Shown here one piece after another: positions 1-10,658 of a DNA stretch of 64,000 nucleotides. The notes under the pieces were generated by a model, which was not told where the DNA came from, ran no database searches, and saw only the letters and a program-made list of their open reading frames with translations. Both the position numbers and the translations under genes were made by a program. Positions within the stretch are counted from its first letter, which is position 1. Every line of letters begins with the position of its first letter. Source of the DNA: Theropithecus gelada (lineage: Eukaryota > Chordata > Mammalia > Primates > Cercopithecidae); NCBI RefSeq assembly GCF_003255815.1, contig NC_037668.1, positions 16,042,842 to 16,106,841 on the forward strand. The letters are read 5' to 3'.

Positions 1-174
1 TTCTTATCTTCCGGTTTTCCCTTTCATGTTCTCCCTTCTCTCCTTTCATTGTAAGATAAATAGTTAGCCATGACTGAATTGGGATGAATATTCTAAGTTT
101 AAAGATGACTTTCTTACTTTCCTAAAACTCAAGCCCTTTCATAATTCTAAAATATAGTATAAAAAATACTGTAA

Positions 175-370
175 AGAATTAGACGTCAGGAGATTTAAGT
201 TATTTCTGACAGTTTGTAAGCTTTGTGGCCTAAGATCAGTCACATAATCTCTGTCATGTTAATCTGTTTAAAGGTAACAATCCAAGCCCTGCCTTACCTC
301 AGAAGAGTTTTATGAAGTTCAAATGTGAAAATATACATGAAAGTATATTGATTAAAGCATAATTAAAAGC
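175..370 (+). mobile_element. MIR
   Basis: Old SINE core recognisable from the CACATAATCTCTGTCATG-like and GTTTTATGAAGTTC-like words. Boundaries approximate. Confidence 0.55.
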
Positions 371-452
371 ATAAGATATTCTTATATTATGTTTTATATT
401 CTTTTTAGGTATTAGAGGCATTATGTTTCATTAGTAACTCAAGCACACTTAC

Positions 453-479
453 CTGAGGATCTTCTGGGTTTGTGTATAC
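453..479 (-). CDS. HORMAD1: HORMAD1 exon 7 (27-nt microexon)
   Basis: The acceptor AAATAG ends at 480 and the donor CAG|GTAAGT is at 452. Nine codons: VYTNPEDPQ. The following human residues (TISECYQ) are not found before position 1, so the next exon lies outside the window. Confidence 0.9.
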
Positions 480-3400
480 CTATTTAAAAACAATTTACAA
501 TTGAGTTATCTAAGGCTAAGTATTCAAGAGCTAAATTAAGATGTTTAGACTAAACTTCATGGGAACTCAGCAAAACAAACAAATAAAAATGACCACCCAA
601 AATATTACTTTTTCATTCCATTGAATAGATCAGTTATTCGAATAATGTGACACAATCAATTGATAGTTTTAGTGTTATTTAATTAAGTAAGGCCAAAGTT
701 GGCAGCATTTTAAAAAGAACACACAATTTAAAAATACTTACAGCTAGAACAACCATCCTTAGCTGAAATACAACAAAGAACAAAAATCTTACTTGTAGTC
801 TACAAAATATTTTTTCATTATGAATCATAAGAATTCTTTGTCCTATTTCAACATGTATTCCTAATAACAAATAATCATTGCAGATCTTGACTGCATAAGA
901 TCAATGCCTATAATGCAGGACCTTACATATGCTTCCCTATCCCCTGAAATCTGTTGCTAGTAAAATCACTGATGACTGAAATTCATGTCAGCACTTTATT
1001 TCATTGATGTAAGCAAAAAGGACATTACTGCCAGTTATAAGGAAAAAAATATATATTGTGAAATAACACAATATATGTGTTATACCGAAAACAATGAGAA
1101 CTGATTTTGAAAAAAGAAACAGCCGAGAGTTCAGGGCCCCAGGGAGGAAGTTTTGGAGACCATAGGAAAAGAAAATCGTAGAAAGTAATTTAATCAAATG
1201 ATCTGCCAAAAATCTAAGAGTCATCCTTGATTCTGATCTTTTCCTTATATTACACAGCCAGTCCATCAACAAATCCAATCAGTTCTACTGCCAAATCCAT
1301 TCTGAATCTCCTTTCTCTGCTATCATGGTCTAAGCAACCATTATTTCTCACCAGTACTACAGTAATGGCCTAGGTGCTGTTCTCCTTACTCCCAATCTTA
1401 TTCTCCTTCTACAGCAGATTCTCTAAGTTGTGGGCAAAGTGATTTAAAACTTTTTTTTTTTTTTTTTAAGACAGAGTATCACTCTGTCCCTCAGGCTGGA
1501 GTACAGTGGCATGATCTCAGCTTACTGCAACTTCCACCTCCCAGGTTCAAGTGATTCTCCTGCCTCAGCCTCCTGAATAGCTGGGATTACAGGCATGCCA
1601 CCATGCCTAGCTCATTTTTGTACTTTTAGTAGAGACAAGTTTTCAACATGTTGGCCAGGCTGGTCTCAAACTCCTGACCTTAGGTGATCCACCTGCCTTA
1701 GCTTCCCAAGGTGCTGGGAGTACAGGCGTGAGCCACCGTGCCTGGTCTAAAACAATTTTTAAATGTAAATCAAATATTACGTTTCTACATATAACCTTAG
1801 AATGGCTTTTCTTTGCACCTAAAATAAAATCCACTGAGTGCTCTGGCCGTGCTTATCTGCCCAGGCTCATCTCATGTTATTCTCCCCCACTGCACAATTG
1901 CCCTCAGTCATATTGGCCTTCTTTTTGTTCCTGGAACTCTCTAAACTTCCTTCTAATTCTTTGCATTAGCTGCTCTGCTGGGAATATTCTCTCCTAAAAT
2001 CAGTGCCTAGCTGGTTTCTTCTCATTCAGGTCTCTTAAATGTCACTCCCTCAGAGAAGCTCCTATGACCATCCCATCTAAAGTTACCTTACCTTTCCATT
2101 TACCACATACTTTTGCTAAAAATTTTAATGGCATTTAACATTATTGAAAAGTACATGATTTGTTTTATTAACTACTTGTTTTCCTACTACACAAGGGACT
2201 CTTTTTGTTTTGTTGATCACTGTTAGCTTAACCAGTTCCTACCTAGAAGAAATGCCTAGCACATAACAGGAGCTCAATATTTACTACACCTTAATGGGGA
2301 AGGTTAGGAACCATAAATAAAAATTCATCTTCTTCACAATTAGCCTAGTGCTGGACTTCATTATACATGTTGATACTATATTATACTAAGTATGCAAAAA
2401 GGCTTACAATCCATCTTAAAACCTTCTTAATTTTGCTAATTCAGAATTTGTGACTATTTAACCTAGATTATGTGGAAATTTATTTTTGAACCCTAATAAG
2501 GAAATAATTTATTAAATTATTACTATAAACAAGTTTGTAGAGGGCATGTGAAACTAATGAATAAATTATTTGAAAAGACTCTTTAATTCATTAATTTTTT
2601 ATAAGTTAACATGTGTTATTAATACAAATAAGTGTTTAAAAAACTAGCTTGGAAAAGTTTGTTTAGTATTAATTCCATTAGCTTTAAATGACTTGATGAT
2701 TAGTCTTTAAAATATTCAAATGTTTAGGCTGAAATCAGTAACTCAGACTGACTTATACTCAAGTTAGTTCAAATGAATGTTTTACTACATGATGATACCA
2801 GTTAGATTTGTAGATCACAAACTATAGAAAAAAAAAGGATAGAGAGATTGCAAGACTTACATATTTTTTCTGTAAAGCATCATAACATCCTAGCATCCTA
2901 AAAAAAAAAAATCAAGGATTCATTTTTAGACTGAATGCATTTCCAGAAAAGAGTTATTTTCATAAATTTCCATATTATCTCATTACTAAATAATACAAAA
3001 ATGTCTTATTAAAGCTCCCTTCTTATTAACTAGCTTTAAACAAGACAAAACATAAAAAACAATGTTGCAGAAATGTAAAATGATGGACAGGGATGGAAGG
3101 GAAAATACAAAATGTCTGACAGCTATTTGTGGGGAACAATAATAAAATAAATAAAGCCTGCTTGCATGGGGCATAAAATAAAGGAACATTTATTTTTAGA
3201 ATTTATTTTTCTAAATACCCAGACTTCAAGGAGAGGAAAACGTCAGTGGAAAACTTAATGACCTACAAAAATGCTATCTAGTATTAAAGGGTGATTCACT
3301 AAAATTTGGTTAAACACCAAAAGGTATCCAAGGTACAAAAAAAAGTAATATAAGCAAAAATAATTTTCTCTCTTTAGGTATTCTGTTACTTGCCATTTCA

Positions 3401-6400
3401 CTAACTGTGTGGATCCTGGGCAATTTTTATCTTCTCTCAGTATTTTGACACAAAGATCTAAACACAAAAAGATGAAATATAGAGTTACTTAAGAAAAGTA
3501 AACAACTAGAAATTTTAAATGAAGTTTATTTTCTTCAGCTGTGTATTACAGGTAAATTATAATTATAATAATTATTATTTTGAGACAGGGTCTCACTCCA
3601 TCACCTAGGATGGAGTGCAGTGGCATGATCTCGGCTCACTGGAACTTCTGCCTCCCAAGTCAAGCCTTTCTCCCACCTCAGCCTCCCCAGTAGCTGGGAC
3701 TTCAGGTGTGCCACCATGACCGGCTAATTTTTGTATTTTTCGGTAGAGACAGGATTTTCTCATGTTGGCCAGGCTAGTCTCGAACTCCTGACCTCAGGTG
3801 ACCCACCTGCCTTGACCTCCAAAAGTGCTGGGATTACAGGCGTAAGCCACCGTGCCCAGCACAGGTAAATTATTAATAGCAATAATTAATACCCAGATGA
3901 TTAATATTATCAATGTAATTAAAGGAAGAAAGGTTATATGAAAGTAGTCTTTTAATATTTATTATAAAATGCCAGCATAATAATTAGGATGCAAGTTGAT
4001 GGTTACAAAAACATTTCATAAAAAAATTATGGAATCCATAAAATTAGATATGTTGCTTCCATGCCATTGTTATACAAGGATCTTAGAATCTTATCCCAGT
4101 AAAATACTTGTAAAGGCCAAGAAGTTAACTGGCTATCAAAAACAAAGAGGCCTGCAAAGAAGCAACATGTAACACAGTGGAAAAGACTGAGAGTATCTCA
4201 TATTCTCAAGTTCCTTATTTGAAAAACAGGTATTTGTAGGACTGTTACATGAATTAGCAAGATATCGTACATAACATAGTGCTTACCATATTGCCCAGCA
4301 CATAACTGGTGTACAATATTATGCATGTATAATGTACTGAGAAATAAGTTATTATTGTAGTATAAACTGGCTGTATTATTATTATTATTATTATTATTTT
4401 AATTAAAAAAATAGAGATGGAGTCTCCTTATGTTGACCAGGCTGGTCTTGAACTCTTGGCCTCAAGTGATCCTCCTGCCTCAGCCTCCCAAAGTGCTGGG
4501 ATTACAGACATGAGCTTCCACGCCTGGCGCTGGCTGTATTTTTACTTCCTTAAAATAGCACAAGAACATACACTACTACTATACAAAGTTATAAATAACA
4601 GAATGTTTTCTATGGATTTCTTTCATCATTATAAGCATAATTTCAGGTAAAATTATACTTGAGAAACTGAGGAAAAATTTTATGATTAAGTGCTTCTAAA
4701 GGTATTGAATATATATATTTTAAAACCATTTAGGTATCCAAACAAAAACATGTACATCAATGTGGCATTATTCATAATAGCCAAAAAGAGAACCCAAATG
4801 TTCATCAACTGGTAAAGGGATAAGTAAAATGTGGTACAGCCATACAATAGAACATTATTCAGCAACAAAAAGGGATGAAGCACTTATCCATGTTACAATA
4901 TGGAGGAACCCTGAAAACATGCTAGTTGAAAGCCAGTCACAAAGGACCACATTTTTTTTTTTTTTTTTTTTTGAGACAGAGTCTCGCTCTGTGGCCAGGC
5001 TGGAGTGCAGTGGCTCAATCTCAGCTCACTGCAACCTCCACCTCCCGGGTTCAAGCAGTTCTCCTGCTCAGCCTCTCAAGTAGCTGGGACCACAGGCATG
5101 CACCACCATGCCTGGCTAATTTTTGTATTTTTAGTAGACATGGGTTTCACCATGTTGGCCAGGATGGTCTCTATCTCTTGACTTTGTGATCCGCCCTCCT
5201 CAGTCTCCCAAAGTGCTGGGATTACAGGTGTGAGTCACTGCGCCTGGACAGGACCACATTTTATATTATTTCATTTATATGAAATGTCCAAAATAAGTAA
5301 ATCTGTACAGACAGAAAGTAGATTGGTGATTGCCTAGGACTGGGAAGGTTGAGGAGAAGTGCATAGTGGCTTAATGGGTATGGAGTTTCTTTTTGGGATG
5401 AAGAAATGTTCTAAAATTGACTGTGGTGATCCTTGTACAACTCTGGGAATTTATTGAAAATCATTGAAATGTACACTTTTAAACAATGAACTGTCAGGTA
5501 TGTGAATTGTATTAATAAAGCTTCTATTAAAATAAAATTTCTAAGTCAAAAATTATAGTTTTAGAGCAAACAAAAATAAAAATATCATTTTAAAATAAAG
5601 CTTTAAAATAAATATTATATTACCATCTAGATATCTTGTTCCATAAGCGCATTCTGGGAATATTCCTCTCAAATACGTGATACAGGATACTGAAACTGCT
5701 AGGAGCCTCTTCACTAACACCAAAGACTGGTGTTCAGTTGATATCTTATTGGGAAATACCAGTGCACTCTAAAATTCAAGGGAAAATAGAACACTTTATT
5801 TAAATTTATTAAAAATAAAGTAGTTTCTCTTAACATAGATCTAATTTTGTATAAGCATAGTACTCGCCCCAATAATTCCTCCCTATATTGGTTAGTAATC
5901 CCCCAAAAGTCACAGCGGGATATAAAATGTGAGGGTGTTTCTAGGGTAATAGCCTAAAGGACACAAGCAAAAAGTACCTAAAAATCTTTTTAATTTTTAA
6001 AAATTTTTAAAAAATTGAGACAGGGTCTCACTCTATTGCCCAGGCTGGAGTGCAGTGGCACGATCATAGCTGCCTACAACCTCAATTGGATGCAAGTTGA
6101 TGGACACAAAGTATTTCATTAAAAAAGTATAGGCCAGGTGCAGTGGCTCACACCTGTAATCCCAGCACTTTGGGAGGCTGAGGCGGGAGGATCACTAGGT
6201 CAGGAGTTCAAGACCAGACTGGCCAAATGGTGAAACCCTGTCTCTACTAAAAATACAAAAAATAGCTGGGTATGGTGGCGGGCGCTTGTAAACCCAGCTA
6301 CTCCTGTAATCCCAGCTACTCAGGAGGTTGAGGCAGGGAATTGCTTGAGCCTAGGAGGCAGAGGTTGCAGTGAGCCAAGATTGTGCCACTGCACTCCAGC

Positions 6401-7692
6401 CTGAGTGACAAAGTGAGACTCCATCTCAAAAAATAAAAGTATAGAATAATTATATGATTCTTCAGATTATATTCAAATATATCAAATACTAGTATTTTGA
6501 GAATGAATAAAACAAATATTAATAGTGGCTGGTATTTTAAAAACACTTTTTTGGGACACCCATATAAACTGTTTTTCAGTTTAATGGTTTTTAGTTTATT
6601 CACAGAGGTGTGTATGCAACAATCACCACCATCAATTTCATAACATTTTCTTCACCCCAAAAAGGAAACCCATACCAATTAGCAATCACTCCCTGTCCCT
6701 TATCCCATCCCATGTCCCACCCACTAGGCTTTCTGTCCCTATAAATTTGCGTATTGTAGACATTTCATATATGACATTTCATATATCCTCGCACAACCTC
6801 TAAAGTAGCTGAGACTACAGGCATGCACCACCATGCCTGGCTAAAGTTTTTTTTTTTTTTTTCTTTTTTTTTTTTCTGTAGAGATGAGGTCTCACTATGT
6901 TACCCAGGCTGATCTCAAACTCTTGGGCTCAAGCGATACTCTCACCTCAGCCTCAGCTCAAAAAGTACCTAAAAATCCTAAGAATCCCCTTGCAGATTAA
7001 CTGCCTGTAAATGCATAATACATGGATAGATAACATTGATTTTTCTCTTTGGTCACTGAGTAGGTTTAACAGAGATTAAGTGTAATGCAAAATCCTACAC
7101 AAAGATAACAAACACATATTTGTCTCTGGGTTTCAAACATTAATTTTCTTTTTGAGACAGAGTCTCACTGTTACCCAGGCTGGAGTGCAGTGGTGCTATC
7201 TCGGCTCACTGCAACCTCCCCTTTCTGAGTTCAAGTGATTCTCCTGCCTCAGTCACCCTCATAGCTGGGATTACAGGCGTGAGCCACCGCGCCCGGCCGG
7301 CCTCATTTTCTTATTTATTTATTTTTATTCTGCTTATATATTGAACATTCATATTCTGGAGGTGGACCACTATGACCAATAATTTCATCAAAGCAACAAA
7401 GTAGTATTCATTAATATCTAATGTAAATTAAATGTGAATGAGCAATTTAATTCAATGCAGCAAACATCCAATAGAACTTTCAATTAATTCAAAATGCTTT
7501 AGCAAATATCTTCATTTCTTAAAACATGCAGTTTCCTGGTATTATAAAACCCTCAAATAGTTGAGCCCTAACTTCCAAATGTAACAACAGAGTAGCTGAG
7601 ACTTCAAGAAACAATAAAAGCGGCTACATTAAGATATATCAAAATACAAGAAATCATACCATGGGAGTCCTCTGCAGCTGGGCAGTGGCCAT
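453..7692 (-). CDS. HORMAD1: HORMAD1 coding region, 5' part (spliced, runs off left edge)
   Basis: Joining minus-strand segments 7692-7660, 5768-5624, 3457-3394, 2897-2861, 762-742 and 479-453 gives one open frame starting MATAQLQRTPM and ending YTNPEDPQ. I recognise this as the start of HORMAD1, about 109 residues of a protein of roughly 394. HORMAD1 belongs to the HORMA-domain family (Hop1, REV7, MAD2). It binds unsynapsed meiotic chromosome axes, supports double-strand break formation and synapsis checkpoints, and is re-expressed in tumours as a cancer/testis antigen. The HORMA domain begins near residue 25, so these exons encode its N-terminal half. Phases agree at all five junctions and no stop is present. 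The rest of the gene lies left of position 1. The identification rests on recalled human protein sequence. Confidence 0.95.
742..762 (-). CDS. HORMAD1: HORMAD1 exon 6 (21-nt microexon)
   Basis: The acceptor TTTCAG ends at 763 and the donor GCT|GTAAGT is at 741. Seven codons: LRMVVLA. Both splice sites are strong and the frame is kept on both sides. Confidence 0.9.
1210..2290 (+). mobile_element. LINE-2 3' end, split by an Alu
   Basis: Typical L2 3' text: CACTCCCTCAGAGAAGC, then GGGACTCTTTTTGTTTTGTTGATCACTG and CCTAGCACATAACAGGAGCTCAATA (shown here only in part). The Alu at 1451-1746 interrupts it. In HORMAD1 intron 5. Confidence 0.75.
1451..1746 (-). mobile_element. Alu
   Basis: Full dimeric Alu with a 17-T head on the plus strand and a CACCGTGCCTGG end. 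Confidence 0.95.
2291..2850. other. HORMAD1 intron 5, AT-rich unique sequence
   Basis: No gene, RNA or clear repeat recognised. Confidence 0.5.
2861..2897 (-). CDS. HORMAD1: HORMAD1 exon 5 (37 nt)
   Basis: The acceptor is a 12-T tract plus AG ending at 2898; the donor TAT|GTAAGT is at 2860. The exon encodes MLGCYDALQKKY after one shared base. Confidence 0.93.
3394..3457 (-). CDS. HORMAD1: HORMAD1 exon 4, followed by a GC donor
   Basis: The 64-nt exon has acceptor TTTAG ending at 3458. It encodes LCVKILREDKNCPGS and continues to the W codon. The frame with the next exon only works if the exon ends at 3394, followed by GCAAGT, the usual consensus of GC-AG introns. Using the nearby GT (three bases further) would break the frame. 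Confidence 0.92.
3561..3860 (-). mobile_element. Alu with 13-bp target duplication
   Basis: Flanked by ACAGGTAAATTAT at 3548-3560 and 3861-3873. The tail has degenerated to AT-rich repeats. In HORMAD1 intron 3. Confidence 0.95.
4190..4335 (+). mobile_element. MIR
   Basis: MIR-like text with GTGCTTACCATATTGCCCAG followed by ACATAACTGG. Confidence 0.55.
4374..4528 (-). mobile_element. Free left Alu monomer (FLAM type)
   Basis: A single Alu arm with an (ATT)n tail, flanked by CTGGCTGTATT copies at about 4367 and 4529. It is therefore an insertion of its own rather than a broken dimer. Confidence 0.8.
4728..5540 (+). mobile_element. LINE-1 (L1M) 3' end, split by an Alu
   Basis: ORF2 end text (CATTATTCATAATAGCCAAA, ATGGAGGAACCCTGAAAACAT) and 3'UTR (GATTGCCTAGGACTGGG, AATGTACACTTTTAAACA). 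Old and diverged. Confidence 0.85.
4952..5249 (-). mobile_element. Alu in L1M
   Basis: Flanked by AGGACCACATTTT on both sides (about 4942 and 5251). Confidence 0.95.
5624..5768 (-). CDS. HORMAD1: HORMAD1 exon 3
   Basis: The 145-nt exon has acceptor TTTTAG ending at 5769 and donor G|GTAATA at 5623. It encodes SALVFPNKIST through the RYLD segment, the first strand and helix of the HORMA domain. It ends in phase 1. Confidence 0.95.
6132..6438 (+). mobile_element. Alu inside the filler
   Basis: Sense Alu with a small internal repeat of CCCAGCTACTC at 6294-6325 and TSD AAAAGTATA. Confidence 0.95.
6590..6775 (-). mobile_element. LINE-1 (L1M) fragment, antisense
   Basis: Reverse-complement L1M text: AACAATCACCACCATCAATT and CTTATCCCATCCCATGTCCC. 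Within the filler. Confidence 0.6.
7148..7301 (-). mobile_element. Alu with internal deletion
   Basis: The left-arm and right-arm ends are fused, with about 150 bp of the middle missing. Confidence 0.9.
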
Positions 7693-7725
7693 CTTCTTCT
7701 GATAAAGTATTTTCTTTAATTCAAC
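7660..7725 (-). CDS. HORMAD1: HORMAD1 exon 2, with start codon
   Basis: The ATG is at 7692-7690 and 11 codons run to the donor ATG|GTATGA at 7659. The upstream context AAGAAG-ATG-G has purine at -3 and G at +4. The acceptor is uncertain: ACAAG ending at 7726, or TATCAG nearer the ATG. Only 7692-7660 is coding. Confidence 0.9.
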
Positions 7726-7989
7726 CTTGTAACACAAATACAAGCTTTAACTTAGAACTCATTTTTTTTTCTCTAACATTTCAGTTTACCACATATAAAA
7801 TTCAACAGAATTTTATGTGAATAAATTTGAATTTCTTTAATTAAAATAACATCTTCAAAAACATAGAGGTCGATATTGCAGTAGAACTATTTTGAGTAGG
7901 GTCCTGATTTGAAGCCATTTGACTAGCAAGTCTCAAACAAAAGGGTTATTAAGAAACTATTTAAGAGAACTTTTTAAAAAGGCACAATC

Positions 7990-8290
7990 GGCCGGGTGCG
8001 GTGGCTCACGCCTGTAATCCCAGCACTTTGGGAGGCCAAGGCGGGCAGATCACGAGGTCAGGAGATCGAGACCATCCTGGCAAACACGGTGAAACCCGTC
8101 TCTACTAAAAATACAAAAAAAAAAAATTAGCCAGGCGTAGTGGCGGGCGCCTGTCATCACAGCTTCTCGGGAGGCTGAGGCAGGAGAAAGGTGTGAACCT
8201 GGGAGGCGGCAGAGCTTGCAGTGAGCCAAGATCACACCACTGCACTCCAGCCTGGGCAACAGAGCGAGACTCCGTCTCAAAAAAAAAAAA
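7990..8290 (+). mobile_element. AluY with target duplication
   Basis: GGCACAATC at 7981-7989 and 8291-8299. AluY-type CACGAGGTCAGGAGATCGAG text. It lies 250 bp upstream of HORMAD1 exon 2, in intron 1. Confidence 0.95.
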
Positions 8291-8576
8291 GGCACAATCT
8301 TCCTATTTTTATTCCCTATACACATTCATACACGGACAACATTGTACACGTAGGTATTAAGTAATAAAAAAACTGCCTGGCAAACCCTCTAAATTTTTTT
8401 AGTTTTATTTCTTTTTATTTTTCATTTTTTCCAGATGCAGTCTCGCTCTGTCTCCAGGCTGGAGTGCAGCGGCGTGATCTCGGCTCACTGCAACCTCCGC
8501 CTCCCGTGTTCAAATGATTCTCCCGCCTCAGCCTCCCGAGTAGCTGGGACCACAGGTGCCCACCACCACATCCAGC

Positions 8577-8597
8577 ATATATATATATATATATATT
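8577..8597. repeat. (AT)10 microsatellite
   Basis: Perfect AT dinucleotides at the nested-Alu junction. Confidence 0.95.
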
Positions 8598-8885
8598 TAT
8601 TTTTTTTTTTTTTTTCCTCCGAGACGGAGTCTCGCTCTGCCGCCCAGGCTGGAGTGTAATGGCGCGATCTCGGCTCACCGCAACGTCCGCCTCCGGGTTC
8701 AAGTAAGTCTCCTGCCTCAGCTGGGACTCCAGCCGCGCCACCACATTCAGCTAATTTTTGTATTTTTAGTAGACACGGGATTTCACCATCTTGGCCATGC
8801 TGGTCTTGAACTCCTGACCTCGTGAACCGCCCGCCTCGGCCCCCCAAAGTGCTGGGGTTATAGGCATGAAGCACTGTGCCCGGTC
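8597..8885 (-). mobile_element. Inner Alu
   Basis: Complete Alu in the same orientation inside the previous one, adjoining an (AT)10 tract. Confidence 0.9.
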
Positions 8886-9145
8886 GCTATTTTTTTTTCT
8901 ATTTTTAGTAGAGACGGCGTTTCGCCATGTTGGTCAGGCTGGTCTCAAATGATCCTCCGGCCTCAGCCGCCCAACTTGGAGGGATTACAGGCGTGAACCA
9001 CCGTGTCCGGCCCCAATTTCACTTTTCTTAATCAGACAATTCAGCTTGAAGAGTTTACTGAAGAGGCAAACTTCATGGAGGAACCTATTTACGTTAAACG
9101 TTTAAATTTATTCTGACAAATCCTGAATTCGCCGTCCGTACTCAC

Positions 9146-9400
9146 CCGATCTCAAGAACCTCTGTTGACAAGTAAGTGGGTATACATTTTTCTCGCAAAT
9201 GTTTACCACTAAGACCTTAAGAAACTTAAAAGTAGGGGGAAGCTGACAGAAAAAGAGATTAAAAAGTAAAATATACGCGCGCACACACATATATACACAC
9301 TAATATATATTACATTACGTCTGAGGGGCGGGCACCGGAGACCAGAAGAGCTGCACGCGGCTGCACGCGCTCTGCCCGATGCGCATGCGCTTTCTTTCAA
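9146..9400 (-). other. HORMAD1: HORMAD1 non-coding exon 1 (inferred) and start region
   Basis: On the minus strand the sequence GATCGG is followed at 9145 by a strong donor GTGAGTACGG. No other good donor lies between the CpG-rich patch and the ATG exon. I infer that exon 1 ends at 9146 and starts somewhere in 9250-9400; the start site cannot be fixed from sequence. Minus-strand ATGs in this exon lead to short frames only. Confidence 0.5.
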
Positions 9401-9500
9401 CGGTCACCCGCTGGGGCGCGACAGTGACTTTTTGACCCCCAGTTGAGGTCACCTTTCCCGCCAAAGCGCAGCGCAAGGCGCACTGGGAGCCTCAGACACG
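9300..9500 (-). promoter_or_regulatory. HORMAD1 promoter, CpG-rich patch with NRF1- and E2F-type sites
   Basis: This is the main CpG-dense stretch of the window outside Alus. TGCGCATGCGC at 9380-9390 is a near-perfect NRF1 palindrome. TTTCCCGCCAAA at 9454-9465 matches the E2F consensus. Further CpG-rich words (GGGGCGCGAC, GCAGCGCAAGG) surround them and no TATA box is evident. It lies just upstream of the inferred HORMAD1 exon 1. CpG promoters with E2F6-type sites are typical of germline genes silenced by methylation in somatic cells; applying that here is inference. Confidence 0.65.
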
Positions 9501-9602
9501 GGAAGGCTCAGCGCCACGTCTCAGGCAGGGAAAAGTCACACAGAAGGGGGAAGGTTAAAGTAACTGCATGTGCAGTTACTGAATTTGATTGTTTTCTGAC
9601 TT

Positions 9603-9673
9603 CTGATTTTCTTTCTTTTCTTTCTTTCTGTTTCTCTCTCTCTCTCTCTCTCTGTCAATCTCTCTCTCTCTCG
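9603..9673. repeat. CT-rich microsatellite
   Basis: TTTC units followed by (TC)n. It forms the modified poly-T tail of the adjacent Alu. Confidence 0.9.
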
Positions 9674-9953
9674 ACAGAGGTTTGCTCTTGTAGCCCAGGC
9701 TGGAGTACAGTGGCATGATCTTGGCTCACTGCAACCTCTGCCTCCAGGGTTCAGGCGATTCTCCTGCCTCAGCCTCCCAAGTAGCTGGGATTACAGGCGC
9801 CCATCACCACGCCCAGCTAATTTTTGTATTTTTAGTAGAGAGGGGGTTTTGCCATGTTAACCAAGCTGGTCTCAAACTCCTGACCTCAGGTGACCTGCCT
9901 CCCTCGGCCTCCCAAAGTGCTGGGATTACAGGCGTGAGCCACCACACCCGGCT
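9673..9953 (-). mobile_element. Alu
   Basis: Complete element about 300 bp upstream of the HORMAD1 start region. Confidence 0.95.
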
Positions 9954-10354
9954 GACTTTTTATTTTCTTATTGGAACTACTACAAATTGCACTCCCACCT
10001 TCCAGTCTCCTGTGTCTTCAGGAAACCAGTTGCTTTAGCAGTCTTCTACTTAGCTATTTCCACTGCGTTATGTCATTGGGGACAATGGATAGCTTTGAAT
10101 GTAATTTGTCTCTTTTAGAAATAAAATAAGATCAGATTGGGTAGGTATTAATAGTTGGAGATTATTCAGTAGTACAAGCTTCTTAGTTTACAGGTTATTA
10201 TATATCCAAATACATTTCTTACCAGTGTAAACATTCAATTACAGGCATACCTTGGAGATATTGCAAGTTCAGTTCCAGACCATCCAATAAAGCAAATAAC
10301 ACAATAAAGCAAATTACACAAATTTGTTAGTTTTCCATGTGTATAAAAGTTATG

Positions 10355-10658
10355 TTGGCTGGATGCGGTGGCTCATGCCTCTAATCCCAGCACTTTGGGA
10401 GGCTGAGGCGGGATGATTGCTTGAGACCAGAAATTGGGGATCAGCTTGGGCAACAAAGTGAGACCCTGCCTCTACAAAAAATAAAAAAATTAGGCGGAGG
10501 TAGTGGCACACACCTGTAGTCACAGCTACTCAGGAGACTTAGGCAGGAGGATCCCTTGAGCCCAGGAGTTTGCAGTTGCAGTGAGCCCTGTTTGAGCCAC
10601 TGCACTCCCGCCTGGGCGACAGAGTGAGACTCTTGTTTAAAAAAAAAAAAAAAAAAAA
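10355..10658 (+). mobile_element. Alu in Tigger1
   Basis: Sense Alu with a 19-A tail. It splits the first 110 bp of Tigger1 from the rest. Confidence 0.95.

Larger units (their letters stand above)
5987..6959 (-). mobile_element. Alu split by about 700 bp of foreign sequence
   Basis: Alu pieces at 5987-6090 and 6785-6959 are in one orientation. Both outer ends carry AAAAAGTACCTAAAAATC (about 5969-5986 and 6960-6977), so they are one insertion. The filler between is described as a finding. Confidence 0.8.
8419..9012 (-). mobile_element. Outer Alu, interrupted by a second Alu
   Basis: The right part is at 8419-8576 and the left part resumes at 8886-9012 at the matching position. Confidence 0.85.

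Noticed and set aside
3386..3394. Ordinary GT donor (GTAACA) for HORMAD1 exon 4
   Set aside because: It would shift the frame against exon 5; the GCAAGT site restores the known protein.
9443..9718. Plus-strand 91-codon frame starting in the CpG patch
   Set aside because: It runs from promoter sequence into a CT microsatellite and an Alu; no splice or family support.
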